From Anodontia alba (lineage: Eukaryota; Mollusca; Bivalvia; Lucinida; Lucinidae), in contig OZ024831.1 in NCBI GenBank assembly GCA_964016985.1, positions 21,004,195 through 21,068,194 of the forward strand: DNA of 64,000 nt, given 5' to 3'. Shown one piece after another: positions 9,907 through 24,000 of this stretch (position 1 is its first letter; every line of letters starts with the position of its first letter). Both the position numbers and the translations under genes were made by a program. Under the pieces are notes generated by a model, which saw only the letters and a program-made list of their open reading frames with translations, was not told where the DNA came from and made no database searches.

Positions 9907-11717
9907 GTATGTTTCTTTCAGTTTTTTACTAAAATGTGCTTAAAGTATTGCCTGTTCATTTTATTCGAACTGATACAGAGTAGAACTACATATTTTAGAA
10001 TTTAAGAAACATAATTTGAGTTGAATTAAATGAGTCATTTCCGAAAGATCAGCAGAAAACTAGGTAAACACGTGTGTAAGCAAGTATCACCTTTCTAAAA
10101 ATACCCATACTGTCAGCTATTTTTTAATATCTAATATTACGCACAGCTCTTCCTGGTTAGAAACCAGTACTGAGAAATGTGGATAGAATGTCTTGCTCAA
10201 GGAGAAAAATACACAACACTGTTCGCTGGGGTCAAACTAAATTGTCCTGTTGATGATAATCTGCGAAATTCTTGAACTGGTCTGTTTCCTTTCTAGCATT
10301 GGTGACACAAGTTGTTGCTATCTCCAGATACTCCTTCAGTCAACTATAACCATGATGGCAGGTTTGTAGTGTGACACATAAGTTAGCAAAATGAAATCAG
10401 AAAATAAAAAAAAAACAAAAAAAAACGGGCATACACCCCCACGCCAAAATCCCGAAAGTGAGACTGGAATTTCCAATCTGCACAAAGATCATTAGGATGC
10501 AATATTTATTGTGAGTTTATACTATGGGGTTTTAAATAAATAATATCCAAGAGAGAGGAATTTTTAAGCGAGCATTTTATTAGATTTTAATCTCTAATTT
10601 TTCATTTCACAGGGAATGAACCCTGCTACCCAAACTTCCTTCAGATTTCTTGATTTATTTCAATATTCTTTAATGAATAAGTAATTTATTTGTTATCCAG
10701 TTGTTTCAAATATGGTAATAATTTATATGTGACTAGCTGAACAGAAATAGAAACTTAAAATGATGCATTATATAGATTTTAACCTATTTAATGTGTTTCT
10801 AAAAATTAAATAGAGTTCTAAGACCTTATAAATGAATCTATGGACATTTCACTTAGAAACTCAAGCTATCAGCAAATTTTGACTCATTACACTAAGAACT
10901 ACAATAACATAACTAAGACATGTATTTATTTAAGGCAGTGTCTAGAGTGCCAGTACCGGCACCCTAGACTCAGAGGCTAGAGTGCCGGTACCGGCATTCT
11001 AGCCAATAGGTCTAGAGTGCCAGTACCGGCACTCTAGCCAAGTCTAATAGGGCTGGCTAGAGTGCCGGTAATATATTCTTTGTTATTTCCATCATCGAGA
11101 TAAATGACTTAAAGTAACCATTCCGTTCCATCATCTGCCACCTAGAATCGAGATAAATGACTTAAAGTAACCATTCCGTTTGTTGTTTTCCTTTCCTTCC
11201 CTACTTAGACGCCATCTTGTAAGTGGTAATATGTCGAAATGTAATGACTACTAATGCGGGACACTTTAGTATTGGCTTATTATTATCAAAATAACAATAA
11301 TGGAAATAAATTTATTATTATGAAAAGACGAGAGCCCTTTGTTTCCACAGACATGCAGAAGTGTTGAAAATAAGCATTTTATAAAATTGACTATATGTAT
11401 TTAGGAGCTAGCACGCATTTTGTGTATTATGGCTCCCTTGAATTATTATTGTAAATAACAGTAAACTACATCTCTACATTAATTGAACATTTAATTTATG
11501 TAACGTAATAACGAATGAAATAAAATGCAGCTTTGAACTAGGTCTGCAGGTACTGGACTCATATGTTTCGTATATATTATTTTCTCGCAGTGCGCAGCGT
11601 TTAATGTCGTTGGCTGATCTCCCGCGATCAAGGGAGTCATAATGCGCAAAACGCACATATATTTAAAAGGGCAAATTTCCTTACTGTTTGGCATAACATT
11701 AAACGACATTTTTTGTG

Positions 11718-11777
<60 letters not shown>

Positions 11778-11962
11778 CAAAAACTGTTTATAATATATAA
11801 TAAATATATATGTAACATTGATGGAGTTTGTTGCCAGTTCTAGTGTCTGTTCTATGTCTTCACGTAGTGTTGAACTATAAACAAATAACAGAGATGAAAA
11901 TAAAAAGCAATGTTGACGACGAGACATTTACTGCCCTCCTTCCTTCTTGATAAAAGGAACAA

Positions 11963-12000
<38 letters not shown>

Positions 12001-15000
12001 AAACATGTATGCATGCTCCCTCGGACCCGCAAGCTATGCTATAAGGTCTAGTCAGCAGCGAAATTATATCAGCATATTTTTTTTTTTTTTTTTTTTTTTT
12101 TTGCGCTTGAAAATTTGGGCATGCAATGTATGTATTCAAATCAAAAACTGTTTTGTATTCCATTCAAAACATAATATACAGTTGATATTTACTGTTATGG
12201 ACATTCTCTTTTCCAGTATAGAATACAAAAATATATGTGAAAATACCCAGAAAATGCAACAGTCACATTCCCTTGCCCTGCATGAAGAAACCGCATGCTC
12301 ATAATGGTAACGTCACGAGAAATAGTTGCGAAACCGCCTAGAGATAAAAAAACAAAACAAAAAAAAACAACAAAAAAACAACAACAAAAACAACAACAAC
12401 AAAAACACTTACGTTCGTTTAAATATAGAGCATTTTTTCATCAGAAATGCACATAAAACTGGCATGTATTAAAAATACAACTTACGGTAGGTATTGCCAT
12501 GGGACAGATAGGCCTATGCAAACTGTAGTCTCAGATCAGATGCCGCAGAGAAAGACGGAATGAAACTAGTTAGGGGGAGCAGGGAAATGGAAATTTGGAA
12601 AACACTTTTAGGATAATAAAACGTGCGACCAGTAAAGACACAGATCATCTTCCGCTGCAAGGGCGGTCAGATCTTGCCGTTTGTGGTGACAAACAGGCTT
12701 GTAAACTCCAGTTCTTAGACTGTTTCAGTGAAGGTCTACATTGTTTACTCAGGCCTGTCTGTCCGAATACGTAGAGTAAGTATGGAAATTCAATCAAATT
12801 GAACCCCTTCACCTGATTCATAAAAAATGCTGCATTCCACTCGTAAAATTCTGCAATTAGCTCCCTTTAAACAGTAAACCATAGTGAGGGCCTTACCCTG
12901 CATTTACCAGGGTATAAATAAAGATTAATACTGTTTATATTCTTTTACATTTTCTATATATTGAGAGAATTATAATTATTAAAATACCCAGAAATTGCAA
13001 CAACAGTCACAAAGCAAGATTTCCCTTGCCCGGCATGAAGAAACCACATGCTCGTAGCGGTAACGTCACGTGAAATCGTGGCGGGAAACATTTCGGGAGA
13101 AATACAAACTTAATTTAAAGAGCCTTATCTTGTCAGAAACTGACACGTATTTAAAATTTAAAGAACCTGAATATTGGGACAGATAGGCCTATGCAAACAG
13201 TGTAGACCCAGATCATACTCCCCATAGAACAAGGAAATGAAACTAATTTGGTGGAATAGAAAAAAAACAACAGTATTTGTTTCGGTAGTTTTCCGGTATT
13301 TCGGTAAGTCGTGTGACCGCGCATGCCCTGCCTAAATTAAGAACATGCATGCGACGGTCTCCCTCGCTGCTGTGCACATACCTGAACATGGCAGTGGCCA
13401 ATAAGTAACAATTCAGTATTCAAAATAATCATAGTTTTATTGTAATAATCTAGCATCATTTTACCGACAAGACGGCTCATCGAGTCTTACTGTACCTCAT
13501 GGTGTTTATCTAACCACAGCTAATCCGCTCACAGTTGACCAGTTACTTCGGCGCGCGCGTGTTGTATGATTAATCAATAATTACATCTACCTATGATGTC
13601 TTCTGAACGGTCTTAAATTACACATAAGAGAAAGCTAATTGGCAATAATTATGCATGGACATGAAACAGGAACATCGTTAATTAAAGGCAGCGGGGCGAA
13701 TGGAGAGGGCAAGGGGGGGCGGGAGGGCAGGGCATGAGGGGCGGCCCGGGAGGGCACGAGGGGCAGCCTGCCCCTCTGAAAGTAGCTAGCTGGGGCACTG
13801 AACTGAAAAGTAGCTGTAATGTCCATATCTACAATATACTAAATATCTGTTATACACTGATACCCTGATACTCCCTGGATCACCAGTATCAGTCACCTTT
13901 GGAATTGTGTGTGTTCCATCTGTGATTGCTTCAGAGACCACAGAGAAGATCTGATATGTCATTTAACCTTTATCACTCTCTAGACTAATTCAGCAGGCAA
14001 CAAATTAATAATATTTTTCTTATCAGGAGACAATTCGCATAAAATGTCAAAGCCTATTTTCTAGGAAAAATATTTAAAAAATGTCATTAGCCAAAATTTT
14101 TACACAGCATGCAGAGCATTAACTTCCTGGTGAATTGCAGTCATTTTCAAACTTTCTCCCTGTTTCTACTTTAAGAAAAAACAAAACAAAAAAAAAAAAA
14201 ATAAAAAAATAAAATACATCAAACAGATGAAAATTCACATAAATGGTCATTTAACATTTCCATTTTATATAAATTATTACAATATTTGAAAGAACTGAGC
14301 AGCAAATTAATCGTTTATCAAAAAAAAAAAAGAATGAAAAGTACTATAATCAACTCTATCCTGTTTTTATGACATAGATTTGTCAAAGCTGCAGATAACT
14401 GGGGATATCCAGATAATATTTTTCTTATTTCTCGATGAAACTGTTGTGGGCAAGGCACTTCTAATGAGTACCCACAACATGTTTTTATAAAGAATTAAGA
14501 AAAATATCAATACTTTTCGGTTGAAAAAAAAATGACCTTATCTGGAGCTATGTAAATTTGTGATATACTGAGTGTTTATCTTGAGTGCTGTGTGGTGTAC
14601 ATTTCAGGCCTTTATACAAGATTAAAGGACAAGGATCTTCCATTAGAACACAAGCTTCAGTTGCTAAGATTTGCCTGGAAGTCATGCCAAGTGTTCATAC
14701 CCAACAAAGAACAGGTGCTCATAGATCTGCTGACAGGGTACCTCCTGAACAAGAAAAAGTTAGTTTGTACAATAAATGATTGATTGAATTGAGGTTTTAC
14801 AGCCCTGTCAACCCATTACGGTCATGTCGAGCTTGTTAGTTTACCTAACCACACTTTTCGCAGGCAGAATCACTCCTCTAAGTTGTTAACCAGTATTTGT
14901 GCACATTCCATTATGAAAACACACCTATTCAAATATATAGAAAATTTCACCTCCAAAAACTGAAAATTTTCAGATAAAAAACTCTGATATTTTTCATATT

Positions 15001-18000
15001 TCTGCTCAAAACATAGATTGTGGGTACTCATTAGAAATGCCTCAGTGAGATGGTTCTAACATGTACCCACATTCTATGTTTTCAAGCAAAAATAAGAAAA
15101 ATAATGTATACCCCTGTAAACCCCAGTTTTACTATATAAAAGTGGGGTTTAAGGGGGGTCAAAATTATATACATTTGTAGGCATGTTTTCGTGATGTTTT
15201 GCCAGAACCTGACAACTGCCCTTCTTAAATCAACGGAAGGAAGAGAATGACCCTAGAAAATATTTCATGATCAATCTCTATGAAAGAATGTTAACGGACA
15301 ATTGGGGATCAAACTGTGATGATCAAACTGTGACCTCCTGATCACCAGTCAGATGCACATCCAACTGAGCCACAAAGGCTGGCTGTACAATAGAAATAAC
15401 ATACTTGAGTTATTAATAGTATGTGTACAAAATTTAATGAAACTGCTTTTAAAGGTGCAGTTTGATCACGGTCTCCACCATTTACCAATCAGTTTTCACT
15501 TTCTAGACTTAACCCTTGTCCTGCTGAACCCGGATATACCCTGCCTTTACAAACAGTGCAGGTCCAGATCAGTTGGCTTCTGAAGAAGCCAACTGATCTG
15601 GATCTTCACTGTTTGTCATTAAGTATGTGAATTTATATCAACAATCTGGATCAAGTAATCTGATTAGCTGAAAATTAGAAATGGGTGTGGCATCTTAATT
15701 TATTCAGCAGGACAAGGGTTAAGTAGCTCATATAGCTCAATCAAGTCCTGCCTTTCCTTTTATGTGGCAAGAGTCTCATTGATATGAGTTTTGGATCAAA
15801 TTCATGTTTTTTTTTTCAGGTTAACCAGTGCTCCGGCTGGCCCTTTACAGAGGGGCAGGCCTCCCCGCTTGCCTTGTCCTGCTGACTTCTGCCCTTCTGA
15901 AGCTGCCATCTGCCTTATTTCAAGCCCAGACATGAAATCCTACATTTAGGTGAAATTTTCAAGAAAATCAGACCAAAATTAAAAAAAAAAATATCAATGT
16001 TTAAAGGTCACTTTTATGTGTATTCTAGTTTTAGGCATTTATTGTGGAATGGGACTATATTTTGTAACCTGTCTTGATACTAAACTGACCGCGCTCGACA
16101 TGACCCCATTGGGTTGACTGGGCCGTAAAACCTCAATACAGACAAAAAACTAAGCACATCATATGACACATGGTGCGTTCATTCTTGTATGACCGTGAAA
16201 AAAGTGCCCTATCCGGGAACCCCTGTGCCTTCAGATCCTAGCTGGAGCACTGTTAACATATATTCAGTTATATATTTCAGACATGCTTTGCTTCTGTATT
16301 TAGGTAATAGACTCTGAGGTAGTCACATGATGCACACTATAACCTTTACCACTCTCTGGGCATTTTCAGCAGACGACAAACTGATGATATTTTTCTTATT
16401 TTTCCCAGAAAACAGGATATGACATTTCATGCCTTAGGAGACAATTTGCATGAAATGTCATATCCTGTTTTCTGGGAAAAATAAGAAAAATATTTCAAAA
16501 TATCGTCTGCTGAAAATTTTACCCAGAGTGCTAAGCATTTAATTTTTATATGCATAGCTTCAGATAAAGCACTTTTTTCAACTGAAAATTATCAACATTT
16601 TTCTTATTTCTGCACAAAAACATATGTATGGGTAATCACATGAACATATGTGTGGATACTCTCATGAAAACATATGTTGTGGGTACTCGTTGGAAGTGCC
16701 TCTCTGAGGCACTTCCAACGAGTACCCACAACATATGTTTTCATGCAGAAATAAGAGAAGAAAATTCAGGATACCCTTTCTTATCTAGAGGTATGTATTT
16801 GCCATGGCTGACATCACAGAAAGCAAACTTCCTTTCTCTTTAATCATTAGTCACTTTGACATCAGGATCTCCAGCAACTCTGCTAAACTGTCAAAATTGG
16901 TATGGCAATAAAGGTGAACTTTCTTGGTGATACTCATTAGTTAAAACTAAATAAACACTATCATTGACATGCGATTAAATCCCACGTTTGATAATCTTAT
17001 TTGAACTATACTACATGACCATATTCTGGTAAAGGGTTTTTACCCACACTCCTATCCATCCCTACCCCTGGCCCAGCCCTAACCATTCAAGGGCAAAACA
17101 TTTAGTCGATAATTGTGTACAGTCGACTCATTATCTCGAATTCCAAGGGACTCACTGAAATACTTCTAGATATCCGTACCTCGACATATCAGAGTTGAGA
17201 GAGTGAGGAAAACAACAAATTGAACAACCACATTTAACAAATGAATGTGTAATTTGACTCCTGAAGTTAGAAATACATGTATATATATAAAATAATGTGG
17301 AAAAGAGGAGAAACTGGTCCTTAGGAGCAATTTCTCCTCTTTTCCACATTATTTTGTTACCTGTTGTCATAGTTCCATGTTAAAACAGGGACCAGATTTT
17401 CACTTCAAGATAAGCGGTAATTCGAAATAAGCGAGTTCGAGATAACGAGGTTCGACTGTATTTGTTTACCCTACCCTACCCACTCTCAGTCTCTGAATCA
17501 ACCCCACACCCTGACCTAGCCCCATCCATCCCAGAGCGAAACTTTAGTGAATACTCGTTCTACCCTTCATATCACTCTATTTGATATTGGCTTTACATCA
17601 TCAGATCATAGTATTATATGACCAAGTTCAGACAATGTGTAATTGTGATCCTCTTGCACTCTATGACCCCAGGAACAGGGATGGGATCAGAATTTAAATG
17701 TGTATTATCCACATTCAGTAGTTTTATTTGTGTAAACATTATACAGGTACCAGCTGAATGAAGCTGAAGTGGGGAAAGTATGGAAATGTCTTCATGATGT
17801 TCTCAGGACCAGGAAAGCCCACCAGGCTAATAAACAAGGACAAGGTCTAGTAATAAAACAGTCAATATGTCAGGTAGGTATATTATAGCTCCAGACAGGT
17901 GGTGTACATACCTTCGGGAATTTACCGTATTTACCATATGTATCCGGACAGACAGGCCTGAGCAAACAGTTTAGACCCAGATGAGACGCCACAGAATGCG

Positions 18001-21000
18001 GCGTCTCATCTGGGTCTACACTGTTTGACACTCATCCTCAATTTTTAGACACAACATTGGGTAGTAAATTGTACTGGTCCAAATGTTAGAACATATATGG
18101 TAAGGAGTTGAGGTGTCCGAATACTTAGGATAAATACGGTACCTTTTTTCCAGTCTCATTTGGAAAGAGTTGATATTTTTTATTTCTGGTTTACATTAGA
18201 AGCGCATTGGCAAGGCGCGTCTAATGAGTACCACATCATATGTTTTCATGGAAAAATAAGATAAATACATAGCTGAATACTCCTCCTTTCTCAGTTCTAA
18301 TTTCTGGTAGTACCTTGATTTGGATACACAGTCTGGGTGTGATTGTTGATGTTCTTATGTGAAAAAAATATTGATTTTCACACAAGGGCACTGAAAGGTC
18401 TTCTGGATTTGTTAACCTGCTTCTAAAGTAATATATAGATGAGCAAATTGTTGTGAGTAGTCTTTTATGATTTCTTGCTCATTAAACATTTTTTGTTTGT
18501 TTTCAAAAATGTCTGTCTCCTCACTACCTACTTGTTTTTAATTAATGTGAATGGATACACCTCAAAGAGAGAGCACTTCAGAAGGCTTTTGTATTTTCAG
18601 AGGGAAACCCCTCCATCAGAAGAAAATTTGCCTCCCTTGTATATAAATCCCTTCGGCTATTCTTTAACCCATTGTTCAGACAATGTGTAATTTTGATCCT
18701 CTTGGAACTCTGTGAAAGAATCAGCAAAGCCGAGCAGAAATGTGCACAGCGGAAAGCCAGAGCTAAGGCATCACCAACAGAGCTTTCTTCCTCAGACCTC
18801 TCTTGTTCTATCTGCAACAGGCAGTTTAGAGCTAAGATTGGTCTCATCAGCCATCTTAGAACACGCAAATAATAACACATCACACAGTTGATTAGGACTG
18901 GTCATTGTCAGTAATGACAGACGAATGAAAGAACCCATTGTAGACTGAATAACTCTCCCACACTACTTATTGAAAGAGTTCATTTTCGATTTTAGGTATG
19001 TCAAGCTATATGATAAAGATATTCCTAAAGAAAAATGGTTGAACTGTTTGGAAACAGTGGAGACCCTGATCAGACGCCGTATTCTGCGGCATCTGATCTG
19101 GGTCTGCACTGTTTACCAGTGACCCGTTTAAGGGTCTCCAGTCTTCACTATGTTAAGGAAAGAAATTGAGGGGATAAAACTGTCATTTCCTGTTGCCTTT
19201 TTGCAAAAGGGAGAAAAATACTTCTAGGTCATTGATCTCCCTTCGTAGTGTATCTATTCAGTGTAATATGTCTTACCTGTATTATATGATTTCAGGTGAT
19301 ATTGGAAGCCTTGTCGTCTGCCGTGTCTACAGATGTGGGATGTTTATATTTACAGTCTTTGATTGGTTGTTGCTCAGCCATAATGTCATCTACAACATTG
19401 TCATACATTTTCACTGACAGACTGAATCAGATGGTATGTATTTTGCATATGAAAAACAGACTTAATCTATCTGAGGTCAATAGAGGAAAACAAGAACATG
19501 TATTTACTCAAAATATTGTCAGATAGGACAGAGCAAACAGTAAATAATACACCAGGGCCCAGTTGTTCAAAGCATCGTTAGCTTAACGAGCTTGTTAGTG
19601 GTCAAAATGTTAACAGTCCTAGCAAGTAAGTATCAAATTCACAGGTATTTTTGCTGAAAAAAATGTGAGTAACATTTTTTTTCAGCAAAAATATTAGCAT
19701 ATATGCCGTATTTAATGATCAAAGTTTTAACCATACGTTAACTAACAACATCATTAGTTTTGAACAACTGAGCCCTGATGAAATATCCACTGTCATTGAT
19801 CAGGGTGTGCATTGTTTGTTATTCATCCAGCACATTTTACTTGCTTGTATAAAATACTATTGCAATTTTATGTGGAGGGAACTCTGTCAAAATGGTATTT
19901 GCCTCCTTCAGAAAATGGGTCTACTCTAAAAAGAAAGAATTTTCTCCATTTGGGAGCAAATTCTATCCTTTCAGAGTAGACATCTTTTCAGAAGGGAATA
20001 AGCAGCAAAGTAAACAGGAAGTCACAATAGTTGTCTCCCTTGTAAAACGTATAAAAATTACAAAGTATATCTAATCGCCTTAAAACTGGCATTATCTGGA
20101 CTCCTCAGTGGATTTAATACATATAAATGACCTGGGCCCAGTTGTTCAAGACTAACGATGTCGTAACTTAATGTATTGTTAAAACTTTGATCATTAAATA
20201 TGGCATATATGCATATATGCTAATATTTTTGCAAAAGCTACTCACATTTTGTCAGCAAAAAATACCTGTGAATTAGATATTGTACTTACTAGAACAGTTA
20301 ACATTTTGACCACTAATGAGCTTGTTAAGCTAATAACGCTTTGAACAACTGGCCCTGATTGCAAGCACTGGTTCAAAGATATGTTCCTACCACCTCAGCA
20401 TGTGGAGGTTAGTGTCATGAACTTTTATTTTTTCATATATGTAAATTATGCAAATTGGTTTTAAAAAGTACTATATATAAAATTTGGTTTACTGTTGTCT
20501 GTACTCTGCATTTTTCTGCTTCATTTTATGATTTCAGCTGTCCTTGCTTGGAACGTTGTGCTCTCTGTTGGTGAAACACATTGATAATGTTGAGCTCATA
20601 AAGGCTTCAACAGAACTGCTAGATGAAACAGTGAAAAACTATTTAAAAGTTCAGAAGACAGCTCCAAATCAGAAACAGGTGGGATGTTTCAAACCAAGTG
20701 CCTAGAGTCTAATTTATAATTTCTGTGGACATGCATTGCAGGGTCGTGTGCAAAAATGATGAGGTTCTCAATGATAAATGTAACACATATAAACAATGGA
20801 AAAAATAATACCGTAGTCGATCTAATTACCGCACATACCCTTATAAGCGCACAGTCAAGCAATTCCATAGTCTTCAGATTACAGCCAGTGTACTTTTTGT
20901 CTACTTCTTTATTAAGGCATATGTTGTGGGTACCCATCTGCATTGCATCGACAGATGCAATTTTGTATGAGTACCCACAACATATGCTTTTGTAAAGAAA

Positions 21001-24000
21001 ATCAGAAAAAGGAAACACAAAAATATTACATAAGCATCATTTGATAAGTCTTTCACTGATCTTTGTTTAAGTGTGCCCTTAGTATAGGTGGATACATATT
21101 TTTTCACAAGTTTTCCCAGTAATTTTGAAAAATCTAAGTGCACAGTGCGTTAATTAGGTCGAATACGATATTTTGAATTCATAGTTTCCTTGCAACAGTC
21201 AGAAAATTGCCAGACTAATTTTGGGTGGCATTTTCCAGTAAGCATTCTTTATAAATCTATAGCAGGCCGTTATCGGCCCGTCAGGTACCCTGACGGGCCG
21301 ATAACGGCATGGTATAGATTTATAAAGAATGCTAGCTGGGTTTAAATGTTGTAGACTTACTGGGCACAATTTATTTTCAAGAAACGTCATGGTAGCTTTA
21401 CACTTGATGTGATATAATTCAGTTTCTTGGAAATAGTTTATTGGTATGACAATACGGAAACAAATATAGAAAACCATTTTTATTTTGACCCTTAAAGCAC
21501 CATCACAACTGCAGCAGATGACATCAGAGAGAAAACAAGTCTTGACATTTCATTTCATGTGAATCGTCTACTTGGCAGATGACTCACATGAAATGTCAAG
21601 ACTTGTTTTCTCTGAAAAATAAAAAAAATTTTGCTTAGCACTTTAAGGGTTACTTGTATTTATAGCACATGCTGTATTTACCCTAAGTTTTGGGACACCT
21701 TGACTCCTTACCATACTTGTCCTAAAATTTGAAAAAGTCTGTTTTACTACCAATAAACTTGTCTAAAATAGTGCTGGATGAGTGGCAGACAGTGTAGACC
21801 CTGATCAGATGTCACATTCTGCAGCATCTGATCTGGGTCTACACTGTTTGCTCAAGCCTGTCTGTCCCAATACTTAGGGTTATTATGGTAGTTTGTGTAA
21901 ATTAAGACATGGAATCAGACTACAGTCCACAGTGTATCCTTATCATAGGTTAACCCTTGTCCTGCTGAACCAAGATATACCCTGCCTTTGCAAACAGTGT
22001 AGATCCAGATCAGTTGGCTTCTGAAGAAGCCAACTGATCTGGATCTGCATTGTTTGCCATAAAGTATGTGAATTTATAGCAACAATCCGGATCAAGTAAT
22101 ATGATTGGCGGGAAATTAGAAGTGGGCGTGGCATCTTAATTTATTCAGCAGGACAAGGGTTAATTTTGTCAGTTTGGTATTGGGCAAAATCAGATAGATT
22201 ATTCAAGTTTAGGTGATGTGTGTTGATAATTTAGGAAAAGGTTGGTTCATTTTGCATTGAATCATTCCAATCAGTCCCCACAAAAAATATTTTAGTACAA
22301 AAACAAAAGAAAAAATTCCTCTGCTTAGTTTCCATATGTAGAGCGATGAAATGAATGATACATAAGTATTAACCGTAAGTATTTGGACAAACAGGCCTGA
22401 AAAAACAGTGTAGACAGATGCCACAGAACATGGTGTCTGAGCATGGTCAGCACAGTTTGCCACTCATCCAGCAATTTTTAGATACATCAGTAGGCAGTGG
22501 AAGTTTAGGACAAGTGTGATAGGAAGCTAAGGTGTAGTTAGGATAAATAGTAATTTTCATATTTTTTCCTCAGGGTTTGACATTTCATTTGATTTTTCTC
22601 TAGAAAATAGGACCTCATATGTCATTAGACCAACTTCAGTGAAGGCAAATCAAAATCACATAAATGTTGAACTCTGAGTAAAGAAAAAAAAATATTGTAT
22701 ACCCCCTCTTCCCTGCCCCCCCCCCCCCCCACCACCACCCCCACACCCCCACCCCCACCCCCACCTCCCAACACACAAATCATAGGACAAGTATGGTAAG
22801 GAGATAAGATATCCCAATATTAACCCTTCTTTTGCTGAACAGGACATGCGCTTAGCAAACAGTGTAGATCCAGATCAGTTGGCTTCAACTGATCTAGATC
22901 TGCACTGTTTGTCATTAAATATGTGAATTTCTATCAAAAACCCAGATAAAGTAATCTGATTGGCTGGAAATTAGAAGTGGGCGTGGCATCTTAATTTATT
23001 CAGCATGACAAGGGTTAAGAGTTGATATGGTAAGGAGTTAATGTGTCCCAGAATTTAGAGTAAATGCAGTAAGGAGTTAAGGTGTCCCAATATTTAGAGT
23101 AATTATGGTAACGTTTTTTTTTTTTTTTTTTTTTTGTATTTCAGATCTTACAGTGGTCATGTAATAAACTTCTGCCTGAGTTTCTGACTCTGTGGTCAGT
23201 GGCTGAGACATCAGATGGTCTGTCTAGTTCTAAAGAGAAGTTGTCACATGTGATAGAGCAGACACTGTTTCATAAGTAAGTCTTTAGGGCCAGATAAAGG
23301 GAATGTTCAGATTTCTATTTTGTTATGTTTGCAACAAAACCTATTTTGTAGGTACTTATTGGAATTGCCTAACTATTGCAATTCAAGTGAGTACCCACAA
23401 ATGTGTTTTGATGCAAAAAAAAAAAAAAAAAAAAAGACCATAAATTATCACCTGGTCTAACTGATCTGACAAAGGTAAAAGTCTCATCATCACACATGCA
23501 GAATGAGTTAGTCCCTGTTGCATTGTCAAAGTTCACTGACTGTATACACAGCTTTTTAAAAGAGTTTTTTTCATTAAAAACTGTGTAGTTATTTTTCCTA
23601 TTTCTCCTGAAATTATAAGCAGCACACTTCTAATAAGTACCCATAACATATGCTTTTGTGGAGAAATAATTTCTGCACAAAAACATGTTTGGGTACTCAT
23701 TAGCAGCAACAGGCTTCTAACTAGTACCTACAACATGTGCTTTTGTGGAGAAATAATTTCTGCACAAAAACATGTTTGGGTACTCATTAGCAGCAACAGG
23801 CTTCTAACTAGTACCTACAACATGTGCTTTAGTGGAGAAATAATTTCTGCACAAAAACATGTATGGGTACTCATTAGCAGCAACAGGCTTCTAACTAGTA
23901 CCTACAACATGTGCTTTTGTGGAGAAATTAGAAAAAGATATTTATCTGATATCCTGCTTATCTAGAACTGTGTGCATATATGTACAGGCTGATCCCTGCC

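Noticed and set aside
23640..23935. CRISPR-like 87-bp periodicity
   Set aside because: Whole 87-bp unit is repeated, so there are no variable spacers.
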